This document shows positions 54,568 to 64,000 of a stretch of 64,000 nt of DNA, in pieces. The stretch is from positions 4,467,001 to 4,531,000 of the forward strand of contig JBBBDQ010001270.1 of NCBI GenBank assembly GCA_037127315.1. Reading direction: 5' to 3'. The notes below the pieces were generated by a model. The model did not search any database, was not told where the DNA came from, and worked only from the letters and a program-made list of their open reading frames with translations. The position numbers were made by a program, and so were the translations under genes. Source of the DNA: Ascarosepion bandense (lineage: Eukaryota > Mollusca > Cephalopoda > Sepiida > Sepiidae). How positions within the stretch are numbered: the stretch's first letter is position 1; each line of letters opens with the position of its first letter.

Positions 54568-54622
54568 GTCTAGCCACACTGATGAGCTGTGATACAGCGA
54601 AACAGGCTTGTATGTGGATGAC
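54568..54622 (+). ncRNA. Type I hammerhead ribozyme, complete fold
   Basis: CTGATGA (54579-54585) and GAAA (54599-54602) are exact. Stem II is GCTGT/ACAGC (54586-54590 with 54594-54598). Helix III is ACA/TGT (54602-54604 with 54609-54611) with a 4-nt loop. Cleavage is predicted after A54612 (GTA site). Helix I is CCACA/TGTGG (54574-54578 with 54613-54617), then an internal loop and GTC/GAC (54568-54570 with 54620-54622). Short helix III is typical of PLE-type hammerheads. The unit directly follows a (TA)n array. A second copy at 46318-46461 has lost the first core box. Confidence 0.82.
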
Positions 54623-54834
54623 TAATATATTATGCTCTCATTACGATTGAGCTCTCTGGAGAAGAACATTTTTAAAAACAGTTTCCTTTTCTGCGATATA
54701 TGCGTGACTCTTCAGAAATGAATTGAGTTCTTTCGGTAACTGGCGTGTGGATACACTGCTTATATACAACACATTAACATTTCCCTTCTCTGATTCCATG
54801 CGCCTATGGCTTAGCGGGTAGCGACTGACATCAA

Positions 54835-54835
<1 letters not shown>

Positions 54836-54896
<61 letters not shown>
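54836..54896. repeat. (TA)n-(TG)n microsatellite
   Basis: About 11 TA and 19 TG units; it cuts off the left tRNA-like arm. Confidence 0.97.
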
Positions 54897-54897
<1 letters not shown>

Positions 54898-54899
<2 letters not shown>

Positions 54900-55330
54900 C
54901 TGGCACGTCTTAGACCTCTCGACCACGAATGACCATTAGTCTAAACGAGGTTTTAATCAAGTCTATAACACAGTTTTCGATTTATCGCAATAACCATATC
55001 TGTTCTAAAATAATACTGTTTAATTAAAAACAGAATATCTACTTAAATACGAGTATCGATAAAACATAATGTCCAAACAAATCATTTCAAATTGTCTGTT
55101 GTTTTTAATCTTCGTGAATTTCCGTAACATGTTTACATTTGTTGACATTGCAATACATTTCAGAGCAGATATGGTTAATGCGATAAATCGAATAACTGTG
55201 TTATATAGGCTTGATTAAAACCGCGTTTAGACTAATGGTCATTCGTGGTCGAGAGGTCTAAGACGTACCAGATCAAATAGTCGTTTCCCCTATGTGGATA
55301 GGGGTCGTAGGTTCGAATCCGAGTGGCACA
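54898..55330. mobile_element. tRNA-Leu-like SINE, inverted (fold-back) arrangement
   Basis: Arms of about 115 bp (54898-55010 and 55157-55275) are inverted copies, each containing the tRNA-like 5' half and about 65 bp of 5' flank. The centre contains the body sequence shared with 53012. Only the right arm extends into a full tRNA-like unit. Confidence 0.75.
55232..55330 (+). pseudogene. tRNA-Leu-like sequence (pseudogene or SINE head)
   Basis: GTGGTCGAGAGGTCTAAGAC fits the A box and D arm of type II (Leu/Ser) tRNAs, a long variable arm CCCCTATGTGGATAGGGG pairs well, and GGTTCGAATCC is a perfect B box. The anticodon stem is broken (CCAGATCAAATAGTCG; CAA would be the Leu anticodon), and the acceptor stem pairs only with wobbles. 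Its repeated occurrence argues for a tRNA-derived repeat over a working gene. Confidence 0.55.
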
Positions 55331-55347
55331 CACGCATACATACACAC

Positions 55348-55368
55348 ATATATATATATATATATATA
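55348..55368. repeat. (TA)n microsatellite
   Basis: About 10 TA units after a short CA-rich lead. Confidence 0.9.
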
Positions 55369-56370
55369 ATAGTCACAAATATCTTTTGTAAACAATTGCT
55401 ATCAACACATGTCTATTTTGTGTTTTTTTATCTGTTGTTTGAGTGTATTTGCAATTTTGTTTCAAATGTTTGTTAACAGAGTTCGAATTTCCGAAAACGT
55501 AGATTCTTGTCGAATGCAACCCCCACTTTTTGATTTTATTTTCGTTCAAAATATATCTGTTTACTTTTCTTAGATTTTGAATAAAAAAATTTAAAAATTT
55601 AAAAAGGGATTATCTGTGATCAAGAATTAATGTAAGCAGTACTGAAAGAATCAAGCTTTTATGCATAATATAAATGCATTGCTAAGGATTTTATAATGAA
55701 ATTGTATTGAATGTCAGGCAAAAAATGATTGCCACGTGTCATGAATTAATGCAAGTGTTAGTGACAGAAATGGGCTAATTAACGCATGAAAAATTCCAGA
55801 TTTTCTTTGACATTTCAAAATAGAAATTATTTTAAAAAAATAATCAATCTTTTCCGAAACATAGCAAATGTTTCGGAGTATATCATTTTGTTCGTATTAC
55901 AAAAAGCCAACAACTTATTGGAAATCTTCCGGTTTTTTTATTTTATTTTTTTTATCTGACATCATGCAAAACCTATTTCGAATGAGGTCATATAGAAAGA
56001 GAGTCTAGGCGTGTTCGTTACGAAACAAGCAATATACACAGACCCGACACCAATTATCTTCTCTACGAACACTGCCCTGAAAATATCCTGTTCATAATAT
56101 ATTAAATATATAGATAAGAAGCAGTGATATAAATATTTTACCATTTTAAATATAGACCAATAGAATTTCTCCTTCACCGAATCAACAGCAGCTGTTATTG
56201 GCTGCTAGACGCTATGCGTACTGCCTGATTTTCGTCTTCTCCAAATTTAATCTATATTTTATTGGGAACGGTGATTATTGAAAATTTAGTTTGGCATGCC
56301 AGAGACAGAAGGCTTCATATACGAATGTGTTTACAAATTGCAATTGTTCATTCTTCTTTTTCTAAGTGCC
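55369..56370. other. AT-rich stretch without recognised gene
   Basis: No frame with recognisable domains, no RNA and no repeat match noticed. Confidence 0.45.
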
Positions 56371-56450
56371 GCGTCTCTTCAAGACATAGGCGATCATGGT
56401 CCTCCACATCTTCCTATCTCTTGTAGCTCTTAACACTTTTCTTTTTGTTA
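56371..56450 (-). pseudogene. RTE-type LINE 3' fragment
   Basis: Minus strand: the VLRATRDRKMW-MIAYVLK end of the RTE family, about 80 bp only, just upstream of the hammerhead. Confidence 0.65.
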
Positions 56451-56498
56451 TGAAATAAAGTGTTTTTCATGATACACTTTATTATTTTTTAAATTCTG

Positions 56499-56559
56499 AT
56501 TAAAATCTCCCGTAGAGGCCTGAAGAGCGGGAGCGAAACCGGTTGCTTCGTATTTTAAT
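56499..56559 (+). ncRNA. Type I hammerhead ribozyme, complete fold
   Basis: CTGAAGA (56520-56526) and GAAA (56535-56538) are exact. Stem II is a 2-bp GC/GC helix closed by a GGGA tetraloop (GNRA type, 56527-56534). Helix III is minimal: AC/GT (56538-56539 with 56542-56543). Cleavage is predicted after T56544. Helix I is GAGGC/GCTTC (56515-56519 with 56545-56549), an internal loop, and a perfect 8-bp ATTAAAAT/ATTTTAAT (56499-56506 with 56552-56559). Minimal helix III is a known mark of PLE hammerheads, which may work as dimers. A (TA)n array begins 48 bases downstream. Confidence 0.78.
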
Positions 56560-56601
56560 ATAATTTACAATGTGTAACATCAAGCTACACACTTTTATTT
56601 C

Positions 56602-56606
<5 letters not shown>

Positions 56607-56655
<49 letters not shown>
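56607..56655. repeat. (TA)n microsatellite
   Basis: About 24 TA units. Confidence 0.97.
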
Positions 56656-56660
<5 letters not shown>

Positions 56661-57051
56661 ATTCTTGCTTGGTTTTGGTATAATCAGAAGATAACACAAA
56701 CTTGAATTAATGATGTTTATTTCGGGTATAAAACTTTAGGTACTTTACACCAAGTTACAACCTTTAAATTTTGTGTGGATACAGGAGCAGACTAGCTAAA
56801 TTCTCTTCACTGTGGGATGCTAGTAGTAAACGAGCCTATCCCTTCTGGACTCTAGTGGTCAACTGACTAGCATCTTCCCTTTTCAAATCTCCTACACAAA
56901 ACTACAGTCCTTAACTCCTACTTCTTACTCCTACTCTTACTCCTACTCCTACCAAAAGAAACGGTTCCTTACTTTGTCGCCCAATTTTGAATTCTTGGCG
57001 TCAGTGTGTCTACCTTTTTCTATTTTTAGAACACTCGCCATTTTACAAACC

Positions 57052-57153
<102 letters not shown>

Positions 57154-57280
57154 ATGGGGATATTACCGTGGTTCCAACGAGAGAAAAGTGTATATTTAAA
57201 AAAAAAGAGAATCCGCAAGTGTTCTTTAACAAAATATATTATATTTTATTTTTTTAATTTTTTATTCTATATTCTGCTAC

Positions 57281-57319
57281 ACGTGTTTCTGGTCTTGCGA
57301 CCTTCATCAGGAAGAGAAT
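57281..57319 (-). ncRNA. Hammerhead-like fold, moderate
   Basis: Minus strand: CTGATGA (57304-57310), a GGTC/GACC stem closed by GCAA, then GAAAC. Helix III is ACA/TGT with a 2-nt loop, with a GTA site. Helix I pairs one GC then ATTCT/AGAAT across a bulge. The A-A mismatch that closes stem II weakens the case. Confidence 0.5.
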
Positions 57320-57572
57320 GGTTGTCAGTCATCGTCACGCTTGTGTGTAGTAGTAATTCACATCTTTTTTATACTTGTGAGAGAATCTCTTTCCGCTTAA
57401 AGGGGTAATAAAATAATTTAGGATGAGTCAAATATCGAGTATAGGAAGGTTTTGTTTTTATTGTTTTTTAATTTATATACACATAGACACACATACATAT
57501 ATATATATACATATATACACTCTTCCTACAAATACACACACACGCACACACAACGGTCTTTATTATAATAGA

Positions 57573-57574
<2 letters not shown>

Positions 57575-57622
<48 letters not shown>
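57575..57622. repeat. (TA)n microsatellite
   Basis: About 24 TA units; mixed TACATA/CACA runs precede it from 57478. Confidence 0.95.
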
Positions 57623-57626
<4 letters not shown>

Positions 57627-58182
57627 TCTGATAATATTTAGATGGGGAATTGCTATTTTCAACATGTCAGTTTAATCAAAGAACGAGGAAAAATTCTAAT
57701 GCCGGAAGCAGGGGCTAATAAAGAAAGGAGTGGGGAATGGTGGCTATTATAGAGTTAAACTAGAGGAATCTTAGTAGTAATTTCTCTTATGGTAGTGGGA
57801 GGTATGTGGCTTGACCATTGGGTTATCAGTGGTAGGTAGGAGGGGAAGGTTACTGCTTTATCAAATTTTAAAAACCTAGTTTATGTGAAGGACAAATTCT
57901 ATTGTGACTAAATGGAAGAATGAGATCATTATTGCATTTAAAATTTATTCCGGTGACGACACATACTAATGAGTTCTCTACGTTTATTCAGAAGTACATT
58001 CTGATATTGAAAGTTTTAAATCCTAATTTTTTTATGTTAAACATAGATTACATCTTTCCCTTAAGCTACTAGGATTACTTGCCTTGCCTTTATTTTTTAC
58101 TACCCAACGACAATTATTGCAAAATAAAATAAAATATGGCACTGTTAAAGAGCAAACACGCGGTAAGAGCGTTTATAATTGA
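57623..58182. other. No recognised feature
   Basis: Unassigned. A GTGGTCTTTATTATAATAG-type motif occurs at 58904-58922 and, slightly changed, at 57553-57572. Confidence 0.4.
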
Positions 58183-58815
58183 CTAGCAGTATAGCCCGGC
58201 GTTGCTCGGGTGTAATGAAAGCTTTAAAACTAATCCATTGTCCTGGATCTCAGTTAACGCGAAACCATAGACTGAAAGAAAAATGAATGGATGTAAGTCA
58301 AATATTGATTTCCTGGTATCGATATCAAATAAGTTATTTTTTTGTCGTAAACTGAATTTTGAAGGCTAAATAAGTCCTCTGAGTAAATGGTATCATGGCT
58401 GAGAACTACAATTATACCTACTTAGAGCCAAACCCGAAGCAAAAACTAAAATAAAAGAACAGAAAAAATACAGACAGAAAAATACAGGCCAAAAAAAATA
58501 CTATCGATTTTTTGCACTATTGTAAGAACTGCAACCTTGAAACTTTTGAATATTGTTTCTTATGTCTTTGTCTATGAGTTTATCAAATTTGATTAAAATC
58601 GGTCCACTCCTTCTATAACCCGATTTATTCGATTTTCGATATTTATCGGGGGTACCTCGACACAAAACCTAGCTAAGAGCACTCGCAGACGCTTATAGTA
58701 CAACTGTGTAAATTTTCAAGAAAATCGGTTCAGCCGTTTCGGAGTCTATAGGTAACGGACACACACACAGAGACACACACACAGAGACAAAGTTCCATTT
58801 ATAAATAAGTTTAGA
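58183..58815 (-). mobile_element. Complete non-autonomous Helitron B
   Basis: On the minus strand it starts TC (58814-58815, preceded by A) and ends with CCCGAGCAACGCCGGGC plus CTAG (58183-58186) followed by T. It is therefore inserted between A and T with no duplication, as Helitrons are. Length 633 bp. It has no protein. It has a GT-rich 5' leader and the palindromic CGATATTTATCG region. Confidence 0.85.
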
Positions 58816-58876
58816 TAGTGAAGAAAATGAAATGAGCCGACGCAGCCTCGTTATTTTCTTTCTCTCCGTGAGCATG

Positions 58877-58896
58877 ATATATATATATATATATGC
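58877..58896. repeat. (TA)n microsatellite
   Basis: About 10 TA units. Confidence 0.9.
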
Positions 58897-58989
58897 ACAC
58901 ACAGTGGTCTTTATTATAATAGGGAGGATTATTTATTGGAATGTTTGGCTAAACAAAGATCAATGGCCAACTGATAGGAACATTATAAA

Positions 58990-59195
58990 ATGGTAAATAA
59001 GGATTTGGTTCTCATTGGAGTAGATAGACTTAACTATCGCCCTGTTCACACTCCAACCACGTCTTATGAACAGGTGAAGAGGCTCACCCGTTGTTTCCTG
59101 TTTAGGATGTGGTTTCCGGCTTTCTCTTTTCCAATCTTAAGTAGCCCCATGCGCATCAGTGGCGTCACCGCCTTGCTTGGAGTGATATGATTTTT
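58990..59195 (+). mobile_element. LINE 3' end, single-unit version
   Basis: One unit of the 146-bp repeat (from TGGAGTAGATAGACTTAACT), then GTAGCCCCATGCGCATCAGT and the CTTGCTTGGAGTGATATGAT end. Confidence 0.8.
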
Positions 59196-59269
59196 AAAAA
59201 ATATTTTAATAATTTAGTAATTTTGGTTTTACCGTATATTTCACCCTATAAAAGGCCCGGAGGCCACTC

Positions 59270-59988
59270 AATGTAGAGAGTTTCGTTAAGGTGTAGTTTA
59301 TATGTATAGGCGGGGGTGGGGGGTGATATAACGGTTGATTTTAGACTTGACCAGGTTAAGATAACAGTGACTGAGGAAGCATTCTTTTAGGTGTCTTTTC
59401 CATCGGGTAGTGTTTTGTGGCCAGAAGCTGTTTGAGTAGAACTTTCTTCTTGTCGATGGAATACGGAAGGAGAATGTGTGGTTTGATACTAAGTGGCATG
59501 GCTGCTCCTAGCCGTGAAGGTCAGAATCAGATGCAGTTCGTATACTTTCATTTTTTTCTTAATTTCTTTTCCGGATAATCAAAGAAGTACTGTTGTTTTT
59601 TTTTTTTGTTTGTTTGTTTGTTTGTTTTTGGTTTTTTTTTAGCAGTAAGGCCCGGGAGCCACTCAAGGTAGAAGGTTGCCAGAATGTAAAATAATAATAA
59701 TAATTAATTATTATTATTATTATTATTATTATAAACAGTTCACCTTGGTAGCTCAGAAAGTAAAAATTTTACTTCTCGCCGATGAAATACGGAAGGAGTG
59801 TATGTGGTTTGATACTAAGTAAGTGGTATGGCGGATCCTAGCCGTGAAGGTCAGAATCAGATGCAGTTCGTATACTTTCATTTTTTTCTTAATTTCTTTT
59901 CCGGATAATCAAAGAAGTACTGTTGTTTTGTTTTTTTTTTTTAGCAGTAAGGCCCGGGAGCCACCCAAGGTAGAAGGTTGCCAGAATG

Positions 59989-60019
<31 letters not shown>

Positions 60020-60150
60020 AGTTCACCTTGGTAGCTCAGAAAGTAAAAATTTTACTTCTCGCCGATGAAATACGGAAGGAGTGTATGTGGTTTGATACTA
60101 AGTAAGTGGTATGGCGGATCCTAGCCGTAAAGACCAGACTAGGTGGAAAT
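59270..60150 (+). repeat. Tandem repeat of tRNA-like unit (SINE-D)
   Basis: Units of about 280-330 bp are anchored by TAGCCGTGAAGGTCAGA at 59509 and 59839 and a variant at 60122. They contain CACCTTGGTAGCTCAGAAAG (A-box-like), TTTTACTTCTCGCCGATGAA and a (T)n or (ATT)n segment that differs in length between units. A B box is not clear, so the SINE label is tentative. Confidence 0.7.
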
Positions 60151-60159
60151 GGTTGATGT

Positions 60160-60560
60160 TAATAAAGTTCTGAATTAACAAAATGTTTTCACACTTATTT
60201 CCTTAAAAATTGGTAAATGATAAACAAAAAAAAATACTTATTAATTTCTTGAAACATCGGATAGAAATGTCATCTCTCCTCGTATTCGGAACGTCACAAA
60301 TTATACTAACCTTGGTTTAAAGAGTCGAATGCAGATGAATCATGACTGACCAATGAAAACCAAATACAAAAGTAAAAATACCAAAATTTCTTTCTTCTTT
60401 TTCTACATATATCATTGTCTGATGAAACTTTTACAACAATGAAAGATGTTAGATTAAAAAAAAACATTTCCTAATTTATTCTTTATCTAATCAAAATCTG
60501 TGTCAATAAATCGTAAATTTTAAAATTTTTTTTTATTATATTTTTGACTGTACTATATAC
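60160..60560. other. AT-rich, no recognised feature
   Basis: No gene or repeat family recognised. Confidence 0.4.
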
Positions 60561-61235
60561 ACGCTCTCACCTGAACAAAATACGCATGTTCACCTGTACA
60601 TAATACGCACTTTTACGTGTACAAAATACGCACGTTCAACTACATAATACGCACGTTCACCTGTACATAATACGCACGTTTACCTGTAGAAAATACGCAT
60701 GTTCATCTGTACATAATATGCACAGTTACCTGTACAAAATACACACGTTCACCTGTACAAAATACGCATGTTCACCTGCACATAATACACACGTTAACCT
60801 GTACATAATACGCACGTTTACCTGTGAAAAATACGCATTTTCCCCTGTACATAATACGCACGTTTACCTGTACAAAATACACACGTTCACCTGTACAGAA
60901 TACGCACGTTCACCTGTACATAATACGCACGTTTACCTGTAGAAAATACGCATGTTCACCTGTACATAATACGCACATTTACCTGTACAAAATACACACG
61001 TTCACCTGTACAAAATACGCATGTTCACCTGCACATAATACACACGTTAACCTGTTCATAATACGCACGTTCACCTGTACAAAATACGCACGTTCACCTG
61101 TACATAATACACACGTTCACCTGTACAAAATGCGCACGTTCACCTGTACAAAATATGCACGTTCACCTGCACATAATACGCACGTTCACCTGTACGTAAT
61201 ACACATGTTTACCTGTACGAAATACACACTTCTAT
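60561..61235 (+). repeat. 23-bp minisatellite (about 29 units)
   Basis: The unit CACGTTCACCTGTACATAAT plus ACG (variants with ACAAAATACG) recurs every 23 bp. A pattern of variants spanning about 75 bp recurs 253 bp apart (60728 and 60981), which is 11 units, a higher-order repeat. The open frames with HNTHVYLYKIHTFT-type peptides arise because the period cycles through all phases. Confidence 0.95.
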
Positions 61236-61534
61236 CTGTGCTATATACTCTTTTGATGTGCCGTGTCCATTCAGGAAAGTAGGTAATAATAACTCTCCAC
61301 AACTTAATGTTTCTCTTTAATTTATTTGTTTGTCTCCAGCTTCTCGTTTCCTCATCTCGTTTTGTAAGTGTAAGGCAGTCACAACACTGAAAAACCAACT
61401 AAGGAGCTACGTGGGTAGCTTTTTAGGGCATGTGCGATTAAAGTAACCGTTATCAACACAGCAAGTGAAATCAGCGAACCGAGTTCGAATTTCAACCTAG
61501 CCTTGCAAAGTAATAATTACAAACCTAGCCTGCT

Positions 61535-61665
61535 TTGAAATAAATGGTTCGGTTCGAAATTCCTAGCGCCTGAAGAAGACCGGAGCATACAACGACCGAA
61601 ACGTCGTACAAATGGCAACAAAGATGAGGACAATAGTCCGAATAATGTAAATGCTGCAATTTATA
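61535..61665 (+). mobile_element. SINE-C 3' part
   Basis: It starts near AAATAAATGGTTCGGTTCGA, with core CTGAAGAAGACCGGAGCATA...GACCGAAACG and tail GATGAGGACAATAGTCCG. The core stem has compensating-looking changes (GACCG...CGACC). Confidence 0.7.
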
Positions 61666-61764
61666 CATGTTGATACTTTTCTGGTGCATATAAAAAATCT
61701 TTTAGATGCAAAAAATAAATAGTAAAAAAAAAAAATTCAATGAAAGTGATAGATTTATCTACTA

Positions 61765-61882
61765 GGTGACGTGTCTCTTCAGGACCTAGGCGATCATGGC
61801 CTTCCACATCTCACTATCTCTTGTGGCTCTTAACACGCTTTCTCCTCTAACTCCACTCAAACCCCACTCTGCCATCCACTTA
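61765..61882 (-). pseudogene. RTE-type LINE 3' fragment
   Basis: Minus strand WMAEWGLSGVRGESVLRATR, then DSEMWKAMIA, the family tail. Confidence 0.7.
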
Positions 61883-62061
61883 TGGCTAAAAAGGTACTAC
61901 CTACTGCATATCAGGACCAGTGGCTGATGTTTCAAACTGGAGACGAAGTTATTATTCATCGGCAGGTACGCGAGTCCCAAATGAAATGTTAGCACGCAAC
62001 ACAGCGTTCGTTCTCCTGTTTTATTTGGATTTGTGCCGTAATAGTTTCACCTTATCTTTGA

Positions 62062-62945
62062 CTAGCATCATAGCCCGTCGTTGCCCGTGCAACTCAGAAC
62101 ATTTAAAAAAATCTATTTTCTTTTGTTTTGCGTAAACGTGATTTGATGTTTTGTATGACATTGTAAACAACATTGCGTTTGTTTTCGTTTCAAAATTACG
62201 GGGGAAAATATTTACATTTTTTGTTGACTAAATGAATTTAACATAAAAAAATTATTTATTTTGATTTACTGAAATTAGAAATATAAAAGCTATTAAGTTG
62301 TCAGTTCAGAAATTTTCGAAGAATATTTAAAAATGTAGACATTTAATTTTAGAGGAAAAAGTTATATTAATGCCACACGAATTACAGACAATTGATTTAG
62401 CGAAAAAAAAAGCTTCATTTTTAAATTTTATTTTCTGAAGCATGAAATATTAAATCTGAAAAAAAAAAAAAGACTTAAATAATTAAATTAACCATTGGCA
62501 CTTTTTTTACATATTTTGTTTTTGTTTAAAAAAACACTTTTTTAAAAAAATATTTCTTTTGTTTCAAAATTACAGGGAAAAATATTCACATTTTTTTGTT
62601 GACCAAATGAATTTTTAAAACGTCAAATATAAAGGTTCATTTTCTTTTAATAAAAAATATTCTAGTCGCGTTTGACACGTGTGATTTGATTTCTGTGTCG
62701 TAATTTAGCAACCATCTTAATTTTAGATGTTTTACGGAGCAAATGTAAGCAATCGGCTCCAATAGCCGAAAAGTGCGAAAGGGAAAAGTGCTGAACTCAA
62801 AAACTCAAAAAGTATGTGTCGACCTGGCTTCCCTGTAGATATGTGTCCCTAGAAAGTTTGAATGGCGTAGTTTAAAAAATGTAGGCGTGCATAGGGAACA
62901 GTCAAACACAGACTCACAGATTGCCTTTTATATATATATATATAA
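62062..62945 (-). mobile_element. Non-autonomous Helitron A, near complete
   Basis: On the minus strand it ends GGGCAACGACGGGCTATGAT plus GCTAG (CTAG 62062-62065) before T. It begins in a TATATAAAAGGC leader near 62945 in a TA run, with the exact TC start obscured. It is the uninterrupted reference for the nested copy at 516-2910. No coding content. Confidence 0.8.
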
Positions 62946-63244
62946 CTTTTTAGATTGTAAGATAAACAACTGAAAAAAAATAGGATAATTGAACAAGTTT
63001 TGCGCTGAGATCAAAAGTCACATCTTGCCAGAAATTATATAATTTTAATTTTAATTCAAATTTAAATCTTGATACAAAAAATTCGTAACTATTTTCCTGG
63101 CACGCTTAGGAGATTTGGCGTTCGCTTTCAAAAATATTTATTTTCTTTCCTCTTACACTTAACGACTGAATTAACTTCCATAATAAAAGAAAGAAAGAAT
63201 AATAATATGTCCAGATAAGAAAAAAGATAACTTTAATCACATAA
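62946..63244. other. AT-rich, no recognised feature
   Basis: No gene or repeat family recognised. Confidence 0.4.
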
Positions 63245-63765
63245 TTTTTTTTTTCGATTATTTCACCCCAAATAAGGAGACAGTGCCACTAAGACGCGAG
63301 GGTTTTAGTGGAAGAGAATGAGAAGACTTCAGATAAAATGATGAGATTTTCGAAATTTGTAGTAGTAGTTTGGAATTAACTAAGTGGATCCAGACAAAAG
63401 AACTGATCGGCTGATTTACGGGGAAAATGTGATAGAGTAGTCAAGCCTTTTTCTTTTAAGCTGGAAAATGCTTTTGTCTACCATTCTACCGGTATTATAC
63501 CCATCTCCTAGCTGAATTTTGTTCAATCTATCTTTTTCTTTTTAATCGTTTCATCATAAGTAAGGCGATAATGTCACTAAGACGCAAGGGAGGGGAAAGC
63601 CGATTAAACTTTTTACCGAAGAGGAAAAACAATAAGTTTCGGAAACGTATTAAATTTTTGAAGATTGTATTTGGCAGGGAATCAAGAAATCGGAAGCCGA
63701 GAAGGACGAGAAAATGAACTATTAGAATAGAACTTACGGTTACATCTATAAGTTCATAGGAGACG
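63245..63765 (-). mobile_element. LINE 3' ends, two in series
   Basis: Two minus-strand ends (about 63245-63530 and 63533-63765) each show the ATTTCACCCCAAATAAGG/TTTCATCATAAGTAAGG terminus and decayed 3' regions of the second LINE subfamily (as at 51510). Confidence 0.7.
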
Positions 63766-63960
63766 GCTGAGGTTTTGGGGACACGTAATGAGGAAGAAGG
63801 ATTTGAAGAATCTAATACTCACATGGATGATAAAAGGAAAAAGAGACAGGGGAAAGCAGCACAAAACATACCTGATGAGCTTGAGCAAGTGGATGACGGA
63901 ATGGGGCTTGGGAGAGATATCAAGCGTGAAATGTCAGAGACACGGCACATAAAGAAGAAT
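63766..63960 (+). pseudogene. RTE-type LINE tail fragment
   Basis: RNEEEGFEESNTHMDDKRKK is a frameshifted reading of the MRKEGLENLILT.. tail, and ELEQVDDGMGLG follows. The end is AAGAAGAAT. Confidence 0.65.
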
Positions 63961-64000
63961 AATTTCAACGGTGAAATGATTAAGACCTAACTGGCAATCT

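Noticed and set aside
55232..55330. Functional tRNA-Leu gene
   Set aside because: The B box and variable arm are good, but the anticodon stem is broken and the sequence belongs to a dispersed repeat.
60561..61235. CRISPR-like array
   Set aside because: Units are contiguous and degenerate without unique spacers; this is a eukaryotic minisatellite.
60718..61282. Long overlapping frames with HNTHVYLYKIHTFT-like repeats
   Set aside because: They are readings of a 23-bp minisatellite whose period cycles through all phases; no start context, no domain.

Overview
The window looks like gene-poor, intergenic or intronic DNA from a metazoan nuclear genome, most plausibly a cephalopod mollusc such as an octopus. 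The pointers are very long (TA)n microsatellites, several tRNA-derived SINE families, RTE-like and CR1/Jockey-like LINE remnants, Penelope-like (PLE) GIY-YIG fragments, non-autonomous Helitrons, mariner, a 5S rRNA pseudogene and base composition. The organism call is inference; no host gene with an intact long reading frame was found. Almost every open reading frame comes from a transposon remnant or a simple repeat. The only compact domain in an unbroken frame is a 78-residue FLYWCH zinc-finger fragment (30931-31164) inside a MULE-like element.

Layout. 0.5-2.9 kb: a non-autonomous Helitron nested with a second Helitron family and a 1.3-kb solo-LTR-like insertion. 4-10 kb: three antisense RTE-type LINE remnants, a second SINE family and the first copy of the main SINE (called SINE-A here). 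12-13 kb: a CR1/Jockey-like LINE tail. 17-20.8 kb: head-to-head copies of SINE-C, which carries a hammerhead-like core. 18.9 kb: a complete hammerhead ribozyme fold. 23.5-27.3 kb: RTE tails, mariner remnants and a fold-back element. 30.5-31.6 kb: the FLYWCH/MULE-like element with minisatellite ends. 34-42 kb: two copies of an AT-rich repeat broken by LINEs, an LTR-like insertion and SINE-A copies. 43-49 kb: Helitron, LINE 3' tails in tandem, a PLE endonuclease gene split by a 5S-SINE pair and a LINE, and a second PLE C-terminus. 50-56 kb: RTE, LINE, SINE-A, a tRNA-Leu-like inverted repeat and two further hammerhead folds. 57-64 kb: two full or near-full Helitrons, a tandem tRNA-like repeat and a 23-bp minisatellite.

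The elements can be dated relative to each other by nesting: SINE-A copies sit in LINEs and in the tRNA-Leu repeat, the LINE sits in the PLE, and the LTR-like insertion sits in a Helitron. In two cases an intact copy elsewhere in the window shows the empty site.

The most interesting signal is the set of hammerhead self-cleaving ribozyme folds (strong: 18881-18946, 54568-54622, 56499-56559; weaker or mutated: 4077-4131, 53977-54023, 57281-57319 and others). Several lie next to (TA)n arrays, in the same window as PLE endonuclease remnants. Hammerheads in PLEs are established knowledge; their density, their link to (TA)n, and a tRNA-headed SINE with a hammerhead-like core are inferences worth checking. 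All alignments were made by eye, so boundaries are approximate unless a duplication or terminus is named.
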